Shown one piece after another: positions 1 to 10,664 of a stretch of DNA of 64,000 nt. The stretch's first letter is position 1. Each line of letters begins with the position of its first letter. A program made the translations under genes and the position numbers. The DNA is from Pleodorina starrii (taxonomy: Eukaryota; Chlorophyta; Chlorophyceae; Chlamydomonadales; Volvocaceae), in the NCBI GenBank assembly GCA_030267565.1, contig BRXU01000022.1:330001-394000 (forward strand), in the 5' to 3' direction. The notes below the pieces were generated by a model. It saw nothing but the letters and a program-made list of their open reading frames with translations, did not search any database and was not told where the DNA came from.

Positions 1-140
1 GCCTTGCGGCTCTAGGTACCGTAACCGCACGCGCTGTATGTGGCGCACAGCTTCGCGTGCCGTCTTAGCTTTGACCCCGAGCCCATTGCCCCTTCCGGGC
101 GCTCCAGCCAGCAACCTCCTGTGCACCGCTCTGGGCACAG

Positions 141-347
141 GCGCGGGCGGAGGAGGAGAAACTGGAGGCGGCGCGCCTCGAAGAGGCGGTCGTTAGGCAC
201 TACCGGAAGACCGTCACCGCCTTCCGCGCTAATCCGATGCCGGACTTCACACTCGTGCCCCCCGCGGCGCCCAAGACGAAGCCCAAGGAGGTGACCAAGG
301 CGCGGTCGCCCAACCTGCTGACCAGCAAGCGGCGCAAGGTCGTGTAA
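141..347 (+). CDS. TPX2 C-terminal-domain microtubule protein, last exon (5' part outside window)
   Basis: The exon follows a pyrimidine-rich acceptor ending in CAG at 138-140 and reads in phase 0 to a TAA at 345-347. It encodes 68 residues. A charged helix (EEEKLEAARLEEAVVRHYRK) is followed by FRANPMPDF and then RSPNLLTSKRRKVV. The PMPDF...SPNL pattern is the end of the TPX2_importin/WVD2-like (WDL) domain, known from spindle and cortical microtubule-binding proteins. Positions 1-140 look like the preceding intron, so the rest of the gene lies left of the window. It runs convergently towards the minus-strand UBA/PUB gene. The family assignment rests on this one exon. Whether it is TPX2 itself or a WDL protein cannot be told. 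Confidence 0.72.
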   Translation, partial: ARAEEEKLEAARLEEAVVRHYRKTVTAFRANPMPDFTLVPPAAPKTKPKEVTKARSPNLLTSKRRKVV

Positions 348-1732
348 ACGGTGCGCCGTGCATGCCGTCCTTGTAGAAGGGACGTGCGCGTGTCCTTGAT
401 TGCTGGCGGCGTTGAGCAGCAAACAGGCGGGTCCGGATCATACAGATGTGCTGGTCTGCATGTAGAGCTCTTTGTCTACACGCGTACGGCTCACTCTTGA
501 CTGACTACCCTACGTAGTACGGAGGCAGTCACATGATCATCATGTAGGTGCCCCAATGCTGAGATTGCGCATCGGTCCTGAGCAAGATTGTCTCTATATC
601 CTTGACTGTGTGCTTTGCATTTGAGGAGTACAGCTTTGCGATGGCGGGGGGGGGGGAGAGGGGCGAACGGAACACGTAAGTAAACACGTCGCGTGCGCTG
701 CGCGCGTTAGAGCCACGGCTGCTGTTCGGAACGTTACGACACCGGCTTGTGCACCCACGCGCTGCATTTTTGCGTTCGACGTGTGGTGGTCTCATTCTCT
801 CATAGCGTACGTTTCTGCGTGTGGTACGGAATACCGTTTTGCTTGCCACCGCTGACTGACTGAAGACGTGGAGAGCCCTACCAGCTACCACTGCGCGGCA
901 CCGCTGCAATTGCGGTGGCCAGACAGGGCGCGTGTCTTCACCTGGCCCTCGTGGCCAGACAGGGCGCGCGTCTTCATCAGCGACAAATGGCTTCGTCTCG
1001 GAAGTGAGCACTCCGCGTGATTGACAAACGTGGACGATGGCCATGTACCGTATTATACGTCAAGCGGTGAACACATCGTGCAACGTGTCCCAACCGAAGG
1101 CGACCTGGAGCCCTCTGTAGCAACTGTAACTACCGTCATGTCGAGCACACTTTACCCCGATGCCCCAACCCAGTTCGCCAGCAGCTTGCAAATAAATGAG
1201 GCCCGCCCGTGCTCCAAAATGGCCTATGTTCCAAAACTCCCAGCGTCTGCACAGCCCTCCAAGGGGCACATCGCGGGCAGCAGCAAGCAACCGGGCGCAT
1301 TGCAGCCCGATCGCCCTGCCTTTTCATCCTGAAGAGCGCAGCCTTCCGTTCCTCCGCCGCTCTGCCCAGTACACATGTCGCACACTACAACACTTAGTCC
1401 AAACGGTGCGCTCTGAGCAAACCTGCCACTGAGCTCCGTCCTCGCCCAAGCCCCTGTCCTGCGCCACCTTGCCAACCCCTGCATGTCAGTCGCGCGGTGG
1501 GCTGTGTCCCTGCGTGTCGAAAGCTCCAAACACCTTGGCTCAGCTCAGCCGTTACCCTGAGACTGATGCCTCAATTGTCCGCTGTCGAGAAGCACCACCG
1601 TGGCCCCCGCAAGTCGGCCTCAGCGGCGCTAGGCATCTTCCGCCTGCGCGACCCACCGCAAGACTCCCCATGGAACGAGTGCCGCTGCCGACCCCGCCCA
1701 ACACACATGATGCGCGTCCGAGCCGCACGGCT
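348..1732. other. Convergent intergenic space holding two 3' UTRs
   Basis: This space lies between the TAA of the TPX2-type gene and the TGA of the UBA/PUB gene. The reading frames here show no recognisable protein and no consistent exon structure. It probably holds both 3' UTRs. A TGTAA lies on the plus strand at 1125-1129; I saw no TGTAA on the minus strand within this space. Confidence 0.6.
1125..1129 (+). promoter_or_regulatory. Candidate poly(A) signal TGTAA of the TPX2-type gene
   Basis: TGTAA is the usual poly(A) signal in Chlamydomonas-type algae. This copy lies about 780 bases after the stop codon, a normal 3' UTR length in these algae. A five-base match also arises by chance, so it is only a candidate. 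Confidence 0.4.
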
Positions 1733-4700
1733 TCACAGCGCGCCGAAGAAGGGGTTCGTGAGCGCCTCGTTCAGCGCACCGCCGGCGCCGTTCAAGAGGT
1801 CCATGTTGATCTTCTCCGGCTGCATCACCAGGGCCTCTTCCGTCTTCTGCGATGCCATGCACACGAGAGAACCCCAGCAGTGGCCAGCAACGTGTCAGCG
1901 ACCCGGGGGTGGGAGAAAGGGAGATATTCCGGCAGCTCTGCAACCGTCAAAGGTCAACCTTTGCACCTAAATTTGGGCCAAGCCCTTTGCTGTATACGTG
2001 TATAGTCTCGTCGGCCTCCCGGCCCCCTCGTCCCACAACCTTGAACCCATGCCACCGGATACCGGCTGATGTCAGGCGAGTAGTCACAATGGCTTGAGCC
2101 CCGCCTGCACTGCAGCCCCTCAAAAACACCGCCCGCTCGTCCCCCGCCGCACCCCATCCCGCTCCGCTTCGCCCCCACCTCAAAGCCGCAAGTGATCAGG
2201 AAGTCGACAGCGCCGGGCAGCGCCGCCACTCGCTGCTGGAAGGCGGCGTTGGCCAGGCGGATGCTTCGAAACTTCTCCTCCCCGGGGTTGGCGGCGATAT
2301 TGGCAAGGTACCTGGCCGAGGGGGAAACGGGTGGGCGGGTGGGAGGCGGGAGGGTTCCGGTGAGGCCAGCCGGGCAGCAGTCGTCGCTCCGCCGCCCCAC
2401 GGTCCCGGGGTGCATTCCCAAGATGGGAGTCCAATCCGCCGCCCGCTCAAACTCTCCAGAGTCTCCTTCCATCTCCACTTTCCGCACATGCGCTTCCCTC
2501 TCCTTTCATCCCCACAGATGCACAGAATGCTTCTCCCTTCCATCCCCGCAGATGCACAAACCTGCACAAAGCCACAGGAACGTGCATCCCCAACTCCAGG
2601 AAAGTTAACGCCAGCGTTTCCGGTTTTTCTTGTGTGGCCGTGGCGCCTTCATCAGCCAGGCACGCCTCCCTCCCACGTACCCCTCCTTTCCCCCCTCCCT
2701 CCCTCCCGGCCCCACCGCATCATGGTGGCACACGCGGTCTTGAACGCCTCCTCGCCGCTGCCGCCCGCTGCCCCCGCCGCGTGCGCCTTCTTGAGGTCCA
2801 CCAGCTGGGAGCGCATCTTGGACAGAGCTGCGGCCGGGCAGGTTCATGGGGGCGGGTGGGGGAGTGTGTGGGGGCCGGCACGGCAGGCAGGTTCAACGAA
2901 ATGGCCGCGGCGGGTGGGTGCGTGGGCGGGACATCGGATTGGCAGTAATGCAGCTCCTCCGTGGGTCTTGGTTTACCCGTGACGTGTGAGGTGTCGCGTT
3001 CCATCCCGCGACGCGACGGAGGGTCCCGCTGACCAAAGCTCCACGTCACCACCCGCAGGTCCGCCGACGCGCGCAACCAGCCCGCTGCCACCTCTGCCAA
3101 CCCAAACCCCCGCGTGCAGCGGCAGCGGTCCTGGCGACGCACCCGAGATGGGCTTGACGTAGTTAAAGGCCTTTTTCGACGCCTCCTCCTCCTCCTGCTT
3201 CTTGCGCTTCTCCGCCTCGCGCGCCTGAGGTCGTGTCAACGGCGGGCGTCATGTCCTGTGCTCCGGCTCGAGGTAGGAGCTGCAGCGCCAACAAAAATCC
3301 CTCACGCTGCAGGACCGCCCGCCTGCTCGCTGCATGCTGGCAGCCTCGACCCGTGACACACAGCCCGCCGCCGCGCAGCCTTCCCGGTGTCCCGCCCAGT
3401 GACCCCGCGTCGCCCACCGCTGCCGCACACACACACAAGCCATTCGGCCGTTTTGCACCAAGCTGCACACGCCATCCCAGCGCACGCTTCCTTATCACCC
3501 GTCCCACACTGACACCCATCCTTCGGCCCCCGCCGAGGGCGCGGTCCCACCCAAAGGCGGCCTCATCCCATCTCACCCCCGTGGCCCCTCTTAGCTTACT
3601 GTTTCTTGCCTCCGTAAGCCAACCAGTCAGCAAGCTTCTTCGGGCTGTCTTTTGGTACCCACCCCCCTCGGTCCCGTCGGGCCCCCCTTGGTCCCGTCGG
3701 ACCCCCCTTTGGGTCCCGTCAGGCCCCCCTTTCGGTCCCGTCGGGCTCCCCTCCGCTCCCGTCCGGCCCACCTTCTCCTCCTCCGTGAGCTCCTCCGGCA
3801 GTCCCAACCGCCTCCGCCGCTCCTTGCGGTCCTCCTCCAGCTTCTTCCGCAGCTCCTCACGGGCCCGCGCATCCGCCTCCTTCTCACGCTTGCGTTGCTG
3901 CGTTGTTGCGGCGGGGCAGTCAAGACGAGATCGGGCGCAGACAGGGGTAGCGGAGGGGGGCAGGCGGGGGAGGGGGCATCCGAGGAGGAGCTCGGCAGCA
4001 TGCCCCTGGGAGGAGGCAGGAGGGGGACTGCGTGCGTGCCCGGGAAGCGGAAGAGCCGGAGTAGTGTCACGGGGCCTCGGCAGCCCGGCAGGGCAGCGAA
4101 GTGGACACGTCCCAAGGGCGCCCTTCTCACTCCTGTCCAGATGACCCCACCCATTCACCCCATTCACCCGCTCACCCATCCAACCCATCCACCCATTCAC
4201 CCGCTCACCCATTCAACCCATCCACCCATTCACCCGCTCACCCATTCACCCATTTACCCATTCACCCATTCACCCGCTCACCCATTCACCCGCTCACCTC
4301 GGCAATCCGCTTCAGCGCCAGCTCCTCCTCCTTCTCTTTCAACTGTCACGGAAAAGGCATGGGACGGAAACCAACCGAAAGCGGGTTTAAGAGCCGTAGA
4401 GGCGTTGGCAAGGCTTGCGCCGTGCAAGGTTTTACCGCTTTCGGGACTCCAGAGACTGGGGTATATGACCAAGCGAGGACAACGACGCTCACCCGTGAGC
4501 GCAACGCGGGACAGGGGCTTTCAGGCCTGGGGCTGCGACGTCGCATCTGTAGCCCAAAGGTGTACCGACGGGAGACCCACGGGTCGGGTTCTCAGGGAAC
4601 ATCCGGGCATCGCGGTCCTTTCGCCGCGCCGGGGCAGGAACGTGTGTGTGCTGTTGGGAGAGGCTTGCCTGCTTTGCGGGGCCGAGTTGCCGCCAGCTCG

Positions 4701-7700
4701 AAAGCGCACAGCGGTGCCTGGCACGTGATACTACTACGGTACTGCAGTACCCGTGCACTGCGCCCAAACCGCAAAGCGCGTTCGCCACCACACGTGCGCC
4801 CCGGTTTGGGTGGTAAGAAGGAAGATACCGCAGCGAAGGGACGGAGACGGCTTTGGTGTTTGGAACCGGACCGTGCAGTCGGGGCACCCAGGAACCCACC
4901 CGGCCACACCTTTTGCATCTCCTTGCCCGCGCGGATGCGCTCGAGCTCCCGGTGCCGTTCCTGCGGTGGGTCGCGTGGGTCGCATGAGTCTGAGGTTGGA
5001 AATGCGCAGACAGATGTGCTCTGGGGTGCTCTGCAGGAGGAGGAGGCTCGTGCGCTCACGGAGTGCAGCGCAACGCAACATCTCGCCGCTGAACCAGCAG
5101 CTCCCAGCTATCAAAGAAAGCTCCCGACGCCTGTCCGGCATCCCAACAAGTGCCAAACAAGCCCCGACGCCCTCCGCCGCCGCTCCGAAGCCCGACACAT
5201 CCCCGGCCCAGGACTGCCGAGATCATCAGTCACTTTCCCCTTTCAAGTCGTTCTCCGGCCTTACCCCTCCCAGATTCGCACACGCCGCGCGCTCAAGAGC
5301 ACCCACGCCCGCGCCCCCCTTCGCTCCCCTTTCCTCCCCTCCCTCCTTTGGCATTCACGCGGCCCACCCACCAGCTCCCTCTCCTCCTTCTCGCGCTTCT
5401 CTCGCGCCTTCCGGATCAGCTCCTCCGCCTTGCGCCGCGCCTCCACCGGATCAACCGGCTCCGCGCTGCCACCCTCACCGCCGGCGGACGACTCCAGGTC
5501 GGCCTGCGTGCGAGCATGCATGCGTTCGCAGACATCGCGGCAGGAACCAACCAGAACCACCGGTGTGTCGTATGTCGGTATGTGGTGTCGCTACAACAGA
5601 GTGGGGGGGGCCCTTCCGGCGCAGGACCGGGGCCGCAGGTCGGGCTGGGCACCGCGCGAGGGAACGACAAGACACATGAGTCCCGAGTCACGAGCCATCT
5701 ATGGCTCTACCAAAGGGCGCCTGCGGGGCGTGAGGACGGTGCACCGGCTCCTGCCCGCCCAGCCGAGAGAGGGCTGGTCGCTAATCCTCCCACCACCACC
5801 CCCATGACGCTCTTTCTCCGCTTTCTCCCAGCTACAAGGCACGAGATCGGCACGCGTGCGGGGCCCGTCCATAGAAACCGGGGACCCGCGGTCTACGGAG
5901 CGATGGGCGGTTCGTTGCCGCCGGTCGTGCGGTGCCAGGCGTGGCACAGACCCGTTCTTCCTTCCTTCTCTCAGCCCATTAAAGCCCAATAACGCTGTGA
6001 GCACCTGTTCGGGCTAGTCGGAAGGGGGGGCTAGTCGGGTAGGAGATGGGATGTCTGCCCGGGTAGGGTAGGGTAGGGTAGGGCAGGGGCTGGGCAGCGG
6101 ATGGCAGTCGACCGTACCTTCTTGACCAGTAGCGGCTGGTCAATGTCGGGGTCGGTGTCGTGCTCCAGCAGCCAGTTGACGGCCGCCTCCACGGAGCTGA
6201 CCGCCTTGGAGAACCAGATGGCGCGGATGGCGCGATTTCTGGGGGGGAGGGAGGGAGGGAGGGAGGGAGGGGCGGGAAAGATAGGGCGGGGTGGGATGCC
6301 CGGTGAGTGAGTGAGAGAGAGAGCTGGTGGTCCGGTTCGCGGCAGCACGCCAGCCAGCACAGCTGCGGGAGGCAGCGCCCCGCCGCGCAGCACCCCGACG
6401 CACCTGGTGAATCCCATGTCCTCCATTTCTTTGAGCAGCGCCTCGGGAACCTCCGCCGGCACCTGCGGAAACGGGACGTGAGGGCCATGTGATGTCGTTC
6501 GGCATCGGTGCGGACGGCATTCCTCGCCGACATGACGCGACACGTCGACAGCGACGTATTCCTCCACTCCACTCCGCTCCACTCATCCAAGTGACACAGC
6601 AGCAGGAGATATGGCGCGAGACATACGGCGGCGAACCGCGCGAACGAGCGCAGCCGTCCCGCCGCCCCTCCACGCGCCCAGAATAACTCCTCGGCCAAGG
6701 ACAAGGCAACGCCCCTTCCAATCCCCCAACTGACACACTAACAGCGGGCTAGGGACAGCAAACCGACCACCAAGCGCTCTACCCCAGCAGCTGCTCCAGT
6801 GGAACGAACCGAACGCAGGAGGGCTGCGCGGCTGCGCAGCGTCGTCCGTACCGTAACCCCACGCCGTACATACCAGCTCACCGCCGCTGCTCCCCGCCTC
6901 GCCGCCGCCTTCCGCGCCGCTGCTCTCCGCCGCCTCCACCGCGGGCTTGGCGCGAGGCGGCTTCCCCAGAGAGGCGCGCAGGATGTCGGCGTCCTCCTCC
7001 ATCGCGTCCCGCGCCTCCTTCATCTCCACCTCCGTGTTGAGCGTCGCCTCGGCCGTCTGGGGTGATTAAAACGGCCCGGGGCGAGGGAACACAACGCAGT
7101 TACCGTCTGGGGTGTGGGAGGGCGGGGAGCCAGCCCCGTGGGGGAAAACCCGCTCACTTTCCTCGCTCGCTTTTCCCGGGTATTGTTTTTGCGGGCATCC
7201 GATAAAGCGCAGAGCAGCGAATTATAGACGCCAGACGATTGAGGCCTGAGCCATGGCAGGCGTGCCGGCATGCCGATTGCCCCGCCATGCCCTACCCTTC
7301 TCAGCACGGGCCGGGCCTGAAATGAAGCGCCCCGTATCGATTTGGCCCATCCGCACAGGTCACGCTTGTAAGTCTAGAACATCACGAACACGGACAATCG
7401 CACCGGCTGTGTTCGTACACGCCTTTCTGCGCTGCCATCGACTTCAGGGCGGGGCCCGGGTTCATGGGCTAGCAGTTACCGCAGTGAGGCGCTTACCCAC
7501 TCCCTGGTTGCGCAAGTGTTAGTGTCTTGTGTTGAAACCCTCACCTCTTCAGCGTACTCTGCGTGCCCGGTGAACCGTTTGTGCATGTCCCGCTCTGCAT
7601 CCGTGCGGCAAGGCTTGCCACACGTGAGACACTTCATCACTTTGATCTGTGGCGGTGTGTGGGTTTGGGTTGGAGGGACGAGGAGCTTGGGGTTCGGGGC

Positions 7701-8130
7701 TCCCGCGTGCGTGCGTGCATGTGCGCAGCTGCGTCGCCAATATGAGTGGCAGGGGGTGTATTTGTGTGTTCAAAATTCAAGGTATCCTGGGGCAAGCTAA
7801 TGCACGACCAGGGGCAAGCGGCAAGACCAGCGGCCGTGCACCGGGCAACAAGGAGGAGCAAGGCATTCGAGAAACAGAACCCTAAATACCATCGCAGTGT
7901 TTCCATATACACGTCTCAATAAAGCACTTGTTATTAGGCACTTCGTGCACGACGACGCCTCCAGTTCTATACGCACCGGTAAATGCCCACAGATCGCCAA
8001 CCGACTTCACACTTACGACTTCCGTGCTCTCTTCGAAGCTTGCATGCCCTGTTACTTCGCCATGACTCTGAGCTTCCGCCACGTTCCGAAGGAGGATGCC
8101 ACAGACTCCGCAACGAAGAGATTTCGCCAT
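1733..8130 (-). CDS. C2H2 / UBA / PUB domain protein, probable CDC48 (p97) adaptor
   Basis: Thirteen exons: 8130-8017, 7646-7545, 7056-6874, 6462-6404, 6238-6118, 5503-5372, 4960-4910, 4342-4298, 3897-3772, 3224-3143, 2827-2716, 2311-2179 and 1846-1733. All splice phases agree and give 457 residues. Residues 7-29 form a C2H2 finger (C7, C10, H23, H29) and residues 44-66 a second (C44, C47, H60, H66). A UBA domain follows at about 138-180 (MEDMGFTRNRAIRA, AAVNWLLEHDTDPDID). Residues 194-340 are a highly charged E/K/R coiled coil. A PUB domain ends the protein (NPGEEKFRSIRLANAAFQQR, VDFLITCGFE). UBA binds ubiquitin and PUB binds the CDC48/p97 tail, so an adaptor delivering ubiquitinated clients is the likely role. 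Plants have a comparable UBA/PUB protein (At1g04850 type). Function is inferred from the domains. Confidence 0.88.
3669..3770. repeat. GC-rich minisatellite in an intron of the UBA/PUB gene
   Basis: About five imperfect copies of a unit of 20 to 25 bases, each built on GGTCCCGTCGGGCCCCC and ending in a short T run. The array lies directly against the 5' splice site (exon end at 3772) of the intron between the ninth and tenth exons. Confidence 0.75.
4146..4297. repeat. CACCCATT / CACCCGCT octamer minisatellite
   Basis: About 150 bases of alternating CACCCATT, CACCCGCT and AACCCATC octamers. They start immediately beyond the 5' splice site of the eighth exon (exon end at 4298) and lie wholly in the intron of the UBA/PUB gene. 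Confidence 0.8.
4812..4851. repeat. Dispersed intronic repeat, copy 1
   Basis: The sequence around GCAGCGAAGGGACG recurs at 52417-52459 with only a few differences over about 40 bases (GGTAAGAA...AGA...CC, then GCAGCGAAGGGACGNAGACGGC). Both copies lie in introns of minus-strand genes and in the same plus-strand orientation. The nature of the element is unknown. Confidence 0.55.
6242..6270. repeat. (GGGA)n forming the pyrimidine tract of a 3' splice site
   Basis: On the minus strand this is a (TCCC)n tract running straight into the CCCAG acceptor of the UBA-domain exon, which begins at 6238. The microsatellite therefore is the polypyrimidine tract of that intron. Confidence 0.75.
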
Positions 8131-10664
8131 GCTGGCGTCTCCTTGATAGGTTAGGCGAACTGAATAGTATCAACACCTAACAGTGGAGGATTTTCAAAAT
8201 GTGCTTTGCAGGATTTTAATAATATGAAGCAAGTCGATGACAAAGACCTAGTGCCAGTTGTTCCCAGCGGTGACAGCAATAATGCAGTTCTTGGGTCGTC
8301 CTGCCTATTCGTTACCTGTACACGGACTGTCAAAGATCTGGTGGGACAGCAAACTGGGCACTGCAAAGCATTACCCTGCCGTATACTGCTGCCGTACCAT
8401 TCTGTTGTTCCGCCGCTCGACGAGCTGCGACGAGCGGCTCGATGACTTGCGGCGAGGAGACATGGAGCAGCGTACAGCCTCTGTGCCACGGTTATGGGAA
8501 CAGAGGACCTCAGCGTGCAACGGCAAGCCCGGCGGCAGCAGCAACGCTGCCAAATTAGGGAGTCCAGTCCGGCAGTTGGATCCATCCCATGGTCCGTGAC
8601 CGTGCAACCCGGCCTGTTATATACGGGTGGGCTCAGGTACTAGCTGGGCTCATAACATGATCCGAAGGGAGGTGAATAAGACTGGTAATATAGACAGGGT
8701 CGAAACCCAAAACAGATTTTCACACGTCCTTGCGTTCCCATGCGTTGCAGTATTAACACGGTGGCGCGAAGGGGCCGCATGCCTGGGACATGGCCGCATC
8801 CGTGTCGAAAGCATTGGCGTGACAGGCGCGACGAATGCCACGAAGCGACACGCATCAACCCCTAGTTATATAGCGGTCTGTAAGTCCCTGTTGCACTTGT
8901 AGACACCAACACTCCTCTGCACCCAACAGCAAACATACGCGCGCGGATACTATCGTTCTTGTTATCCGGCCGCCGCAACCATGAACTGTGCGCTCGCACA
9001 CGCCCCAACGCTATGTGCACGTCGAGACGCCGCAAGACTTGCATGTACCGTATGCACGCACTCTGCGCCGCTGAACATTGCGCATGAGCCTGGGCTGTGT
9101 CCTAACCTCGTGTCATGGAAATCGCGAGCATAGCTTGCCTAACACCAACCTACCCACCCTCACCAGCACGAGCCCTCGTGCGGTCCAGCAAGCCGGAGGC
9201 CAGCGGCCAACCCCTAACGCCGTCAACAGCACCATGCCTTCCTTTCAGTGCACCCATTCTCACCTGGAGCAATCAATGCGTGCGCGCGCGCGGCAAGACA
9301 AGTGCAGATCTACCCTACACCAGGAGCACCACCAACAGCATCACAGCGGGCCGTGGCCCTCAAAGTTACTGCAAGACAATGCCAACACAATGTTTCGATG
9401 ATAGAACGGCGTTCCTGTAGCGTCATACCTAGAAGGGGTAGGATAGGCAAGAGAAATACAGTGAAAAGCTCGCGTCTAAGCAGGGCTTTCCGATCCGGGC
9501 AAGCGGTCGCTGGCTGACAGCTCCCACGGGCAGCCCTTCGGCGTCGTCAGCACCTCTCCCTACTTCTAGCAACGACAACGCGAGTACAAGCACGCCCACC
9601 GCGCGACAACTCCCCTAGTTAATCCGGCCGGGGCGCGCAGGTCACGGCGCTGAATGCAAACAGTCCGTGCCTCCCGCAAGCAGTGCACCGTCAGTCCGTC
9701 CGTGCAGACCAGATCCTGCCCGACAGCGTCCGAGACGCGGGCGCGCGTAACGAACGGCCGCCGGCCGGTGCAAGACACGGCACACAGGATTCCGGCCCCC
9801 TCATCGCGATGCATGCGCACGCGCCGTGTGCCGCCACAGCCACGGCCACGAGCGCCGCTGTCGCTATGCCGATGCTTCGTTCATGGTTTTGCACCACCAC
9901 TCGACGAATTGCCACGCCAAGCGTGAGAACAAGATAGAAACACTCATCATACAAATGCGCATGTTTAAACATTGTGCTCAAGAGGTAGCGCGGTGGCCCC
10001 GCCCCCTCCGACAACCGCACGCCCAGGTTCACGAAACGCGGGGGCCGAGGGCGTCGGCAGCGTGAGGATGGTAGCGCGGCTGCACCCGCTGGCACGCAGC
10101 CACATGGTGACCACCGCCCCCCCCGCCGCCAGCCGGGTTACAACCCTCCCCACGTCACTGACGCTGCTGCTGCTGCAATCGCGGGGCCCAATGCTTATGC
10201 AGCATTCCCATATCCGCCTTCATGTCTCTTCAAGGCAAGCATCACGCGCTGTACACGCTATACAGGGCAAACGCGGGTCGCGGCGCAGTGGGCTGGCGAC
10301 ACAGAAGGCCCAGCGCCTGCAAACACCCACCTGCTGCTCAGGCCCCTGCTGCGGCCTGCCGTTGACGTTGGCACTGCTGTCAACGCCATTGAAGCTGCAA
10401 CAGCACAGCAGCTGCAGCAAAGGTGGCAGGCGTGAAGCCGCACCTGCGCAACCCAAGTTGCACCCCACAGGGTGCCCGCCCAAGCTCCCCAAACCCCACT
10501 CCTGGCCCGGGCCCACGTTCCAGCCCCCTGCCCCTGCCCGGCCCAGCGCGGCTGCAGCGCTGCCGGGAAGCTTCAATGAAGGCATAGCGGCGTGGCCGCC
10601 TCCCCCCAAGCCGCCGCCGGTTGCGGCGGCATTGGCAAGGCGAGTGGCGGCCACGGGGCCGGCG
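8131..10664. other. Intergenic space: UBA/PUB promoter side and cyclase 3' UTR
   Basis: No supported gene. The left part, up to perhaps 8.6 kb, must hold the promoter and 5' UTR of the UBA/PUB gene. The right part holds the 3' UTR of the cyclase, with a minus-strand TGTAA at 10142-10138. Open frames between 8.2 and 10.6 kb are short, lack motifs and overlap each other on both strands. A Gly/Ala-rich minus-strand frame at 10220-10681 could be a missed 3' exon of the cyclase, but nothing supports it. Confidence 0.5.
10138..10142 (-). promoter_or_regulatory. Candidate poly(A) signal TGTAA of the cyclase gene
   Basis: TTACA on the plus strand gives TGTAA on the sense strand, about 520 bases after the cyclase stop codon. 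It is the nearest match downstream of that stop. Confidence 0.45.

Noticed and set aside
4101..5807. 568-codon plus-strand open frame
   Set aside because: It is antisense to four phase-matched exons of the UBA/PUB gene and to the intervening introns; its composition (Pro/His/Ser) comes from GC-rich antisense and the CACCCATT repeat.
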